This document shows positions 1-5,533 of a stretch of 5,533 bases of DNA, piece by piece. Source of the DNA: Chloroflexota bacterium (GTDB lineage: Bacteria; Chloroflexota; UBA5177; JANWHV01); NCBI GenBank assembly GCA_025924845.1, contig JAICHN010000350.1, positions 1 through 5,533 on the forward strand. The letters run 5' to 3'. The notes under the pieces are model-generated. The model was not told where the DNA came from and did no database searches. It saw only the letters and a list, made by a program, of their open reading frames with translations. Within the stretch, counting starts at the first letter, position 1. Each line of letters begins with the position of its first letter. A program made the position numbers and the translations under genes.

Positions 1-852
1 CTGCCGCTCATCCTGGGCCATCAGATTGTCGGCAGCGTGGTGGCCCTCGGCCAGGGTGTGGAGCGCTTTCGGCCGGGCGACCGCGTCGGCGTGCCGTGGC
101 TGGGCTGGACCTGTGGAACTTGCCGGTACTGTTTGAGCGAGCGGGAAAACCTGTGCGACTTCGCCTGTTTCACCGGCTACGATATCGACGGCGGCTACGC
201 CGAGGCGGCGGTGGCCGATGCCCGCTACTGCTTCCCCATTCCCGCCGGCTACCCCGACCTACAGGCAGCACCGCTGCTCTGTGCCGGGTTGATCGGCTAT
301 CGTGCCCTGCGCCTGGCCGGTGAGGCCGAGCGAGTAGGACTTTATGGCTTCGGCGCCGCGGCGCACATTATCGCCCAGGTGGCACGCTACCAGGGCCGCC
401 GGGTGTTCGCCTTTACGAGGGCAGGCGATGACGCGGCGCAGGACTTCGCCCGTACCCTTGGCGCGGTGTGGGCGGGGGATGCGCTCGGCCCAGCGCCCGA
501 GGAATTGGACGCCGCGATTCTTTTCGCCCCGGCCGGCGATCACGTGCCCGCCGCGTTACGGGCCACGGCAAAGGGCGGCACGGTAGTGTGCGCGGGCATC
601 CACATGAGTGACATACCAACCTTCCCATACGAGATCCTCTGGGGCGAGCGAACCGTGCGTTCGGTGGCCAACCTCACCCGGCGCGACGGCGAGGAGTTTC
701 TGGTTGTCGCGCCGCGGGTGCCGGTACGTACCGATGTCGAGAGGTTCGAGCTCGACCAAGCGAACAGTGCCCTCGACCGCTTGCGCTCCGGCGCGGTGCG
801 CGGGGCGGTGGCACTGGTGGTCGATCCTGGGGCACAAGCCGACCCGCCTTGA
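1..852 (+). CDS. Zinc-dependent alcohol dehydrogenase family protein, 5' end missing
   Basis: The frame is open from base 1 and ends at TGA 850-852, giving 283 visible residues. A family length near 330 means about 50 N-terminal residues lie outside the window. Seen: GHQIVG at residues 6-11, matching the zinc-ADH GHE signature with Gln for Glu, where His7 would be a catalytic zinc ligand; a structural-zinc cluster C-x2-C-x2-C-x7-C at Cys38, 41, 44 and 52; Cys94 in PLLCAG, the position of the third catalytic zinc ligand; and a Rossmann GFGAAA at 116-121 for NAD(P). The C-terminal HMSDIPTFPYE and RSVANLTRRDGEEF stretches resemble the AdhA-like subset of zinc dehydrogenases. The expected role is cytoplasmic oxidation or reduction of an alcohol/aldehyde pair, with the substrate unknown. 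The GTG at 37 is internal and not the start, because conserved sequence precedes it. It converges on the transporter gene, with a 30-base gap. Confidence 0.93.
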   Translation: MPLILGHQIVGSVVALGQGVERFRPGDRVGVPWLGWTCGTCRYCLSERENLCDFACFTGYDIDGGYAEAAVADARYCFPIPAGYPDLQAAPLLCAGLIGYRALRLAGEAERVGLYGFGAAAHIIAQVARYQGRRVFAFTRAGDDAAQDFARTLGAVWAGDALGPAPEELDAAILFAPAGDHVPAALRATAKGGTVVCAGIHMSDIPTFPYEILWGERTVRSVANLTRRDGEEFLVVAPRVPVRTDVERFELDQANSALDRLRSGAVRGAVALVVDPGAQADPP

Positions 853-875
853 CCAAGGTTATGGCCGATGCGGGT

Positions 876-897
876 CGGGCGATCAGGTGATCGCCCG
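876..897. terminator. Perfect inverted repeat at the junction of two convergent genes, possible bidirectional terminator
   Basis: The arms CGGGCGATCA (876-885) and TGATCGCCCG (888-897) are exact reverse complements separated by GG. As RNA this would give a 9-bp GC-rich stem with a four-base loop on either strand. It lies just after the dehydrogenase stop (852) and spans the stop codon of the transporter gene (883-885), which is where a shared terminator would be expected. No T-run follows the stem on either strand, so it is not a classical intrinsic terminator. It could instead stop polymerase weakly, protect 3' ends, or be partly chance, since half of it is coding. Confidence 0.4.
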
Positions 898-1578
898 GGC
901 AATAAGAAACGCCGCGGTTGCGGCCAGCCCCCCGATGATCGCGGTCTGCAGCGCGCTGCGTACGGGTCCAGCACCGGTGAAGCGTCCCTTGACATAACCG
1001 AAGACGAGCAGGGCAAGAAGGGTGATGGCCACCGAGACCAGCAGGGCGGTGTGGGACGAGGCGAGCAGAAAGTATGGTGAAAGCGGGATAAGTCCCCCTA
1101 CGATGTAAGCGCCGGCGATGGTCACCGCACTGGTCAAGGCGCGACGTGGATCGGGCTCCTCCAGTCCCAACTCGAAGCGCATCATGAAATCGATCCAGGC
1201 TTTTGGCCGCGCGCGCAAGGCGCGGACGATCGGGGCGCTCTCTGCTTCGCTGAGCCCGTAGGAGGTAAAGACCGCGGTAACCTCGGCCTCTTCCGCCTCA
1301 GGCATCTCGACCGTCTCCCGTTCCTCGCGTATTCGCTCGCTCACATAGTGCTCGGCATCACTCCTGGCCGCGAGGTAGCCGCCCAGGCCCATGGCGATCG
1401 AGCCGGCGGCGACTTCGGCCATGCCGGCCGTGACCACGATGCGGGTAGCCGACACCGCACCGGAGAGGCCCGCCGCCAGCGCGAAAGGCACGGTGAGGCC
1501 ATCGGACATTCCGATCACAATGTCGCGGACGGTCTCTCCCGCCGTAAAGTGACGCTCAACGTGGGGCGTCCCCGGCAT
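883..1578 (-). CDS. VIT1/CCC1-family iron/manganese transporter
   Basis: This 231-residue membrane protein has the VIT1/CCC1 layout: two N-terminal helices (about 17-40 and 44-68), a charged cytosolic insert (about 72-146), then three helices (about 147-172, 177-196, 208-230). Asp26, Glu55 and Met63 have the same spacing as the pore residues I recall for plant VIT1 (Asp43, Glu72, Met80). The insert is rich in Glu (81, 85, 86, 88, 91, 94, 96, 97) and has Met132-Met133 followed by FELGLEEP, the expected cytosolic metal-binding domain. The family moves Fe2+ or Mn2+ out of the cytoplasm by proton antiport, so detoxification is the likely role. The metal cannot be decided here. The N-terminus VERHFTAGETVRDIVIGMSDGL is typical of the family. 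ATG 1578 is supported by a GGGGAGG ribosome site 8 bases upstream. It is divergent from the hemerythrin gene. Confidence 0.93.
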   Translation of the reverse strand: MPGTPHVERHFTAGETVRDIVIGMSDGLTVPFALAAGLSGAVSATRIVVTAGMAEVAAGSIAMGLGGYLAARSDAEHYVSERIREERETVEMPEAEEAEVTAVFTSYGLSEAESAPIVRALRARPKAWIDFMMRFELGLEEPDPRRALTSAVTIAGAYIVGGLIPLSPYFLLASSHTALLVSVAITLLALLVFGYVKGRFTGAGPVRSALQTAIIGGLAATAAFLIARAIT

Positions 1579-1586
1579 GCGTACAT

Positions 1587-1593
1587 CCTCCCC
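1587..1593 (-). promoter_or_regulatory. Ribosome binding site of the VIT1/CCC1 gene
   Basis: On the minus strand the sequence GGGGAGG ends 8 bases before ATG 1578. It is a near-perfect Shine-Dalgarno match and fixes the start of the transporter gene. Confidence 0.8.
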
Positions 1594-1621
1594 GCTGATT
1601 CATGGCCGGCCGACCGGTAAC

Positions 1622-1640
1622 GGTTGTGATAATCATATCG
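1622..1640. promoter_or_regulatory. Fur-box-like sequence overlapping a possible promoter of the transporter gene
   Basis: The 9-bp dyad TGATAATCA (1627-1635) is the core of the classical Fur box, and TGATAATCAT matches it exactly over 10 bases. Over the full 19-bp E. coli consensus I count 12 matches, all outer mismatches lying in the flanks. On the minus strand a possible -10, TATGAT (positions 1637-1632), overlaps it and lies about 55 bases upstream of the transporter ATG. The matching -35 is poor. An AT-rich patch in GC-rich DNA next to a Fe/Mn transporter makes a metalloregulator site plausible, but this is inference. Confidence 0.35.
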
Positions 1641-1657
1641 CGCATTGTCGACATCTT

Positions 1658-1679
1658 TTCAGTGCCGAACGGCACTGAA
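1658..1679. promoter_or_regulatory. Perfect 22-bp dyad, candidate operator between divergent genes
   Basis: The arms TTCAGTGCCG (1658-1667) and CGGCACTGAA (1670-1679) are exact reverse complements around a central AA. Allowing a two-base bulge on the left, the symmetry extends to ATCTT and AAGAT outside the arms. There is no T-run after either end, which argues against a terminator. It lies between the divergent transporter and hemerythrin genes, about 80 bases upstream of the first start and 98 upstream of the second, and would overlap the -35 region of the putative transporter promoter. A homodimeric regulator binding here could control both genes. The regulator is not identifiable from the sequence. 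Confidence 0.5.
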
Positions 1680-1740
1680 GATTGGGCCGGACGGCCATCG
1701 CGCCACGGTTGGGCGACCCGGTAGAGTAAGGATGCGAACT

Positions 1741-1758
1741 ATGAAACACCGCGTATAG
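1741..1758 (+). other. Five-codon mini-ORF (M-K-H-R-V-stop) in frame with the hemerythrin gene
   Basis: ATG 1741 is preceded by TAAGGA (1727-1732) at 8 bases, a better ribosome site than that of the hemerythrin gene itself. It reads five codons to an amber TAG (1756-1758). The frame is the same as that of the GTG start at 1777, only six codons after the TAG. It could be a leader peptide, a former N-terminus cut by an amber mutation, or chance. The last six bases of the mini-ORF, TATAGT (1753-1758), also resemble a -10 element, in which case this stretch would not be transcribed. Confidence 0.25.
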
Positions 1759-1776
1759 TGGAGCAAATGCAACATC

Positions 1777-2355
1777 GTGACAAACCAACAGACCTCGGCA
1801 TCAGTACTCTATGACGAGCACACGGCGATCGGCCATGTCCTCGACTATGTGGACCAGGCGGTACGGCTCATTGAGAGCGGGAAGCACGTCGATCCCTCGC
1901 TTTTCGCCGATTTCCAGGAGTTCTACGCCATGTTTGTGGGCCAATGTCACCATGGCAAGGAAGAGCAGCTTGCCTTCCCCGTGCTTCGAAGCTCGCTGCC
2001 GGGCCTGGGCGCGGACCTCGTCGACAACCTGCAAAGCGAGCACGCGCGGGGGACAAAGCTCGCCGCCGCGTTCGCGAAGGCCGTTGCCGGCTATACTGCC
2101 GGCGGTCAGGACGCGGTGCCTGCCCTGGCCAAGGCGGCCCGCGCCTATGCCGCGTTCCTGCGCGAGCATATCCAGCGGGAAAACGAGCAACTCCTGCCCT
2201 TGCTCGCCGGGATGCCGACCGACCAAATCGCCATGGTGGGCGCCTTCGACCGCTTCGAGGAAGACGTGATGGGCAAGGGTACCCATGAGCGATTGCACAG
2301 GATGATCGAAACGCTGGGCCCACGATTGGCACGGGAGCAAGCCCAGGCGGGCTAG
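1777..2355 (+). CDS. Hemerythrin HHE-domain protein
   Basis: This predicted 192-residue soluble, all-helical protein carries the iron-ligand pattern of a hemerythrin-like domain: DEH with His15 and then His20, HHGKEE (His58, His59, Glu62, Glu63), SEHARG (His89), and REHIQREN (His131, Glu135). These motifs fall one per helix of a four-helix bundle and would bind a non-heme di-iron centre. Family members bind oxygen or NO, or take part in iron and oxidative-stress handling. The exact role here is unknown. The C-terminal 45 residues extend past the bundle and show no motif I recognise. GTG 1777 is chosen because an in-frame TAG lies at 1756-1758 and no good start follows before the first ligands. 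Its ribosome site is weak: GGAG at 1760-1763 is 13 bases away. It is divergent from the Fe/Mn transporter and precedes the P-type ATPase in the same direction. Confidence 0.9.
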   Translation: MTNQQTSASVLYDEHTAIGHVLDYVDQAVRLIESGKHVDPSLFADFQEFYAMFVGQCHHGKEEQLAFPVLRSSLPGLGADLVDNLQSEHARGTKLAAAFAKAVAGYTAGGQDAVPALAKAARAYAAFLREHIQRENEQLLPLLAGMPTDQIAMVGAFDRFEEDVMGKGTHERLHRMIETLGPRLAREQAQAG

Positions 2356-2414
2356 ACGCCTTACCCTCGGCACGACGATACAACCCCTGCCGTGCGACAC
2401 TGAAGGTGGTGTGC

Positions 2415-2455
2415 GGAGAAGTGTGAGTTGTCCGACGCGCTTGAACGCGGGAAGG
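2415..2455 (+). promoter_or_regulatory. Two competing ribosome sites for the P-type ATPase
   Basis: GGAG at 2415-2418 lies 9 bases before TTG 2428, and GGGAAGG at 2449-2455 lies 5 bases before ATG 2461. Both starts are in the same frame, and an in-frame TGA at 2401 rules out anything longer. ATG 2461 is preferred because ATG is the more common start and the conserved sequence begins only at residue 9 (GLTEAEV). TTG 2428 would add 11 residues without recognisable features. Confidence 0.5.
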
Positions 2456-2460
2456 TAACC

Positions 2461-4974
2461 ATGGAACTACCCGCGACGATCCAGGGTTTGACTGAAGCGG
2501 AGGTAGCGGCGCGGCGTGCCGCGGGCCAGGGGAACACCGCGCCGCCGCCGACCGGGCGAACCTACCTCCAGATCATGCGCGAGAATGTCTTCACCTTCAT
2601 CAACAACATTCTCTTCTTGCTTGGTCTTGCCCTGGTGCTGGTCGGCCGCCCCCTTGATGCGTTGGTCTCCGTGGGCGTCATTGCCGTCAACATCGTGGTC
2701 AGTGTGGTGCAAGAGATCCGCGCCAAGCGCGTGCTCGACCGTATCTCGCTGCTCACGCGCCCAACCGCCCTGGTGCTTCGAGAGGGGCGGGAGTGTGTCC
2801 TGCCGCCCGAGCAATTGGTGATCGGCGACGTGCTCAAGGTGGGCACGGGCGACCAAATCGTGCTTGACGGACGGGTAGAGGCGGGACGGCTACAGGTCGA
2901 TGAGTCACAACTCACCGGCGAGTCCGACCTGCTGCCCAAGCAGACGGGTGACTCGGTCTATTCCGGAAGCTTCTGCGTGAACGGCGGCGGCTACTACACA
3001 GTGGAAAAGGTCGGCGCTTCCAGCCTGGCGAACCAGATTACCGCCGGCGCGCGCGGTTTCCGCCGGGTGCTGACGCCCCTGCAGCAGCAGGTCAACCTGG
3101 TGATCCGGATCACCATATTGATCGTCGGCTACCTGCAACTGCTGCTCGTTTTCACCGCTCTGGTCAACGTCGTCCCATTCCGGGAGTCGGTAGGGCAGGC
3201 CACAATCCTGGCGGGCCTGGTGCCGAATGGGTTATTCCTCTCGATTGCGGTCGCCTATGCCCTCGGCGCCGTGCGGATCCTGCGTTTCGGGGCCCTGGTG
3301 CAGCAGTCGAACGCTATCGAGTCGCTCAGCAATGTCGATGTACTGTGCCTCGACAAGACCGGCACGCTGACCGCGAATCGGCTGCAGGTGACCGCAATTC
3401 ACCCCATTGGTCGCGACAAGGCCGACCTTCAACACACGCTGGGCACGATCGTTGCCGGCGCCGCGACGCACAACAAGACCAGCGAGGCGATCGCGGTGGC
3501 CTTTCCCGCCGAGCCGGAGCCCTTCGTGGCCGAGGTGCCATTTTCATCGGCGCGCAAATGGAGCGCCGTGGCGGCGGCCGACCACGCCGGCGCCGGGAAC
3601 GACGCCGCCCTGTTGCCCGGCATCTACGCCCTCGGCGCACCGGAGATGCTAGAGCCGTTCCTGGTGAATGCCGGCACTCACGACTCGTCCGCCGTGGCGG
3701 AGATCGATACCCAGGCACGAGCCTGGGCCGATCAAGGGTTGCGAGTGCTCCTACTCGCGCATCATCCCGACCCAACGTTGCTCGAGGATCGCGGCGACGA
3801 TTCCGTGTTACCCAGCGGTATGACGCCGCTGGGGATGGTGGGGTTGAGTGACGAGTTGCGTCCCGAGGCACGGACGACTCTGGCCCGTTTCATCGCGGCC
3901 GGCGTGTCGCCCAAGATCATTTCCGGGGACAACCCGGAGACGGTGGGGGCGCTGGCCCTACAGGCGGGCCTCAAACCGGACATCAAGCGCGTCTCCGGCC
4001 TGGAACTGGAGGGGATGAGCCCGGCCGAATTCTCACGAATGGCCGAGGAGGCAACGATTTTTGGACGGATCACCCCCTCACAAAAAGAACGACTGGTCGA
4101 AGCGCTGCGCGAACGGGACCACTACACGGCGATGATCGGTGACGGCGTCAACGATGTGCTCTCGCTCAAGAAGGCTAACCTGGGCATCGCCATGCAGAGC
4201 GGGAGCCAGGCCACACGGGCGGTCGCCGATATTGTGCTGGTCAACGATTCGTTCGCCGCGCTGGTCCCGGCCGTACTGGAGGGGCAGCGTATCCGCAACG
4301 GGATGCAGCACATTCTGAAACTCTTCCTGACTCGGATCAGCACGATTGCCCTCGTTATAGTGTCCGGTCTTGTGGTGGGCATTTTCCCCCTCGCCGTACG
4401 GAACTCCTCGGTCATCACCCTGCTAACGGTAGGGATCCCCAGCGTCCTGCTGGCCCTATGGGCGCGGCCCGGCACGCGGACGCGGACCAAACTGGCCACT
4501 GACCTGTGGCGCTTCGTACTTCCCGCCGCCGCGTTCTCGAGTTTAATCGGCTTAGCCGTGTTCTACGGGACGATCGGCCTACGGCTGTGGTCGCGCGGAC
4601 TGATCGGGAGCGTGCCGGACGCACGGTTCGAGCGAGTGGTCACCGCGAGCGTGCCGTACGCCCAGACCGCGCTGGCGGCATTTCTGGTGTTTTGCGGGTT
4701 GTTCCTGGTCATCTTTGTCGCGCCACCCACCGCGTGGTGGGAAGGCAGCGAGAAGCTCAGCGGTGACCGGAGGCCGGCGCTGCTGGCGGTTGGACTGATG
4801 GTGGTGTTCCTGCTCATCTCCACGATCCGGCCGCTCCGTACGCTCTTTGCCCTCTCCCCGTTGGAGCCACACTACGTGCCGCTGATCATCGTGGCCCTTG
4901 TCGTGTGGCTACTCCTGCTGCGGCTCCTCTGGCGGAGGCAACTGATCGAACGCTACCTCGGTCTGGCGCGGTGA
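2461..4974 (+). CDS. CtpE-like cation-transporting P-type ATPase
   Basis: From ATG 2461 the protein is 837 residues (848 from TTG 2428). All P-type landmarks are present: TGES 152-155 (actuator), DKTGT with phosphorylated Asp298, FSSARKW 361-367 and LGAPE 391-395 (nucleotide domain), SGDNP 488-492, TPSQKE with Lys542, and GDGVND 560-565 (hinge). About ten helices fit, near 43-61, 66-82, 217-235, 246-270, 618-642, 649-667, 685-707, 736-753, 773-790 and 807-825. LGAPE in place of KGAPE, and the wording around FSSARKW and GDGVNDVLSLKKA, resemble the CtpE group, whose mycobacterial member is linked to calcium uptake. No heavy-metal CPC motif or N-terminal metal-binding domain is seen. Helix 4 reads PNGL (255-258) where this group usually has PEGL, so the ion is uncertain. 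It follows the hemerythrin gene by about 105 bases, where I see no convincing promoter or terminator, so co-transcription is possible. Confidence 0.93.
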   Translation: MELPATIQGLTEAEVAARRAAGQGNTAPPPTGRTYLQIMRENVFTFINNILFLLGLALVLVGRPLDALVSVGVIAVNIVVSVVQEIRAKRVLDRISLLTRPTALVLREGRECVLPPEQLVIGDVLKVGTGDQIVLDGRVEAGRLQVDESQLTGESDLLPKQTGDSVYSGSFCVNGGGYYTVEKVGASSLANQITAGARGFRRVLTPLQQQVNLVIRITILIVGYLQLLLVFTALVNVVPFRESVGQATILAGLVPNGLFLSIAVAYALGAVRILRFGALVQQSNAIESLSNVDVLCLDKTGTLTANRLQVTAIHPIGRDKADLQHTLGTIVAGAATHNKTSEAIAVAFPAEPEPFVAEVPFSSARKWSAVAAADHAGAGNDAALLPGIYALGAPEMLEPFLVNAGTHDSSAVAEIDTQARAWADQGLRVLLLAHHPDPTLLEDRGDDSVLPSGMTPLGMVGLSDELRPEARTTLARFIAAGVSPKIISGDNPETVGALALQAGLKPDIKRVSGLELEGMSPAEFSRMAEEATIFGRITPSQKERLVEALRERDHYTAMIGDGVNDVLSLKKANLGIAMQSGSQATRAVADIVLVNDSFAALVPAVLEGQRIRNGMQHILKLFLTRISTIALVIVSGLVVGIFPLAVRNSSVITLLTVGIPSVLLALWARPGTRTRTKLATDLWRFVLPAAAFSSLIGLAVFYGTIGLRLWSRGLIGSVPDARFERVVTASVPYAQTALAAFLVFCGLFLVIFVAPPTAWWEGSEKLSGDRRPALLAVGLMVVFLLISTIRPLRTLFALSPLEPHYVPLIIVALVVWLLLLRLLWRRQLIERYLGLAR

Positions 4975-4986
4975 CCATACGTCCCG

Positions 4987-5533
4987 TTAGCGCCGCCGAA
5001 CTCGACGAAGCGCTCGACCAAGGCTCAGGAGGGCGAACACCAGCGCCGCCGGCAAAAAGACCAGAGCGGGCGAGACCGTGTCACTTCGCGCCGCGCCCGC
5101 GATAACTCCCAATGCATCGGTCTCCCGCGCGGTGCCCATTGCCGCCCGCACCAGTGCTGCCGGCCATTGGCCCCTACCCCCCGGCACCCAATCGGCGTTG
5201 TGGGGAGGCTGATTGTCCGGGTCGACCACATCGAGCAGCCCGGTTCGTGCATCCATCCCCGTGATGATCACGAAGTGATCGCCGTAGCCCGCCCCGCGAC
5301 CAAGCGTGACGCCGCCCAGCGTCACGATGACCGGCCGACCCCGCTCCAGGGCGAACCGCACGGCAGAGAGCGGATCCTTGTCGCCTGCCGGCCCATCCCT
5401 GGTGTAGAGCAGCGTACTGGGGACACCAAAGGCCTTTAGCGCGCGGACAAGGTCCGGCAGGTACGTCTCGCCCGCGGGCCGACCGGTCAGAGCGCGAGCA
5501 GCGCGCACCTGGGCCGCCGTACTCGTGGTCGCC
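4987..5533 (-). CDS. C39-like cysteine peptidase domain protein with C-terminal membrane anchor, N-terminus missing
   Basis: The frame ends at TAA (4989-4987) and stays open to the right edge, giving 181 visible residues. The GTG at 5508 is unlikely to be the start because family-like sequence (TTSTAAQV) precedes it. The pattern AQVRAAR, then YLPDLVRALKAFGV, then RPVIVTLGG, then GDHFVIITGMD and DVVDPDN, is that of the papain-like C39/C39_2 fold. The catalytic His is in GDH (codon 5277-5275) and the catalytic Asp in DVVDP (codon 5223-5221), 18 residues later. The catalytic Cys should lie just upstream, outside the window, so activity cannot be judged. After the domain comes one hydrophobic helix (SPALVFLPAALVFALLSL), then a basic tail rich in Arg, suggesting a membrane anchor with a cytoplasmic C-terminus and the domain outside. 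No neighbouring ABC exporter or peptide substrate is visible. Its end is 12 bases from the end of the convergent ATPase gene. Confidence 0.72.
   Translation of the reverse strand, partial: ATTSTAAQVRAARALTGRPAGETYLPDLVRALKAFGVPSTLLYTRDGPAGDKDPLSAVRFALERGRPVIVTLGGVTLGRGAGYGDHFVIITGMDARTGLLDVVDPDNQPPHNADWVPGGRGQWPAALVRAAMGTARETDALGVIAGAARSDTVSPALVFLPAALVFALLSLGRALRRVRRR

Noticed and set aside
540..1016. 158-codon open frame on the minus strand antisense to the dehydrogenase end
   Set aside because: It is a composition-driven shadow: it overlaps two well-supported genes, and its Arg/Pro/Ser-rich translation has no family features.
1685..1696. Short dyad GGCCG-GA-CGGCC next to the 22-bp dyad
   Set aside because: Five-base GC arms are common by chance in this composition, so there is not enough to support a second operator.
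2322..2340. TTGGCACG resembling the -24 part of a sigma-54 promoter upstream of the ATPase
   Set aside because: The spacing to the next GC is 11 bases instead of 10 and the -12 half does not match. It also lies in coding sequence.
2340..2353. Small hairpin AGCCC-AGGC-GGGCT at the hemerythrin stop codon
   Set aside because: The stem is only five base pairs, with no T-run after it, so it is too weak to call a terminator.
1801..2400. 199-codon open frame on the minus strand across the hemerythrin gene
   Set aside because: It lies antisense to a gene with clear iron-ligand motifs and shows no recognisable domain. Long shadows are expected in GC-rich DNA.
3326..3871. 181-codon Arg-rich open frame on the minus strand within the ATPase
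   Set aside because: It is antisense to the phosphorylation and nucleotide domains of the ATPase, and its low-complexity Arg/Pro composition is typical of a shadow.
4975..4986. Possible terminator between the convergent ATPase and peptidase genes
   Set aside because: Only 12 bases separate the stops, and the best pairing nearby is a five-base GGCGC/GCGCC stem with a loop of about 20 bases and no T-run.
5305..5326. Inverted repeat CGTGACGC ... GCGTCACG inside the peptidase gene
   Set aside because: It arises from the repeated peptide VTLG-GVTLG in the reading frame and has no regulatory context.

Overview
This is a GC-rich bacterial window (roughly two thirds G+C by eye), with dense coding, Shine-Dalgarno-type ribosome sites and some GTG/TTG starts. 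These traits fit a high-GC proteobacterium, chloroflexote or actinobacterium. The sequence alone does not settle the phylum. There are no RNA genes, insertion sequences, CRISPR arrays or phage genes, and it reads as ordinary chromosomal DNA.

Layout, left to right: (1) a zinc-dependent alcohol dehydrogenase, plus strand, cut by the left edge; (2) a VIT1/CCC1-family iron/manganese transporter, minus strand, convergent with the first gene, with a perfect inverted repeat across the junction; (3) a divergent intergenic region of about 200 bases holding a perfect 22-bp dyad and a partial Fur-box-like sequence; (4) a hemerythrin-domain protein, plus strand; (5) a large CtpE-like cation P-type ATPase in the same direction, about 105 bases downstream; (6) the C-terminal part of a C39-like, papain-type cysteine protease domain with a C-terminal membrane anchor, minus strand, convergent with the ATPase and cut by the right edge.

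The three central genes share a loose theme. A Fe/Mn transporter faces a non-heme di-iron protein (oxygen, NO or iron sensing or storage) across a shared control region, followed by a cation pump. A metal and oxygen stress locus is a reasonable inference, but the parts belong to known families and nothing here proves they form a system. The points most worth following up are the divergent control region (dyad and Fur-like site), an in-frame upstream ATG with a good ribosome site separated from the hemerythrin gene by one amber codon, and the replacement of the usual PEGL by PNGL in the ATPase transport helix.
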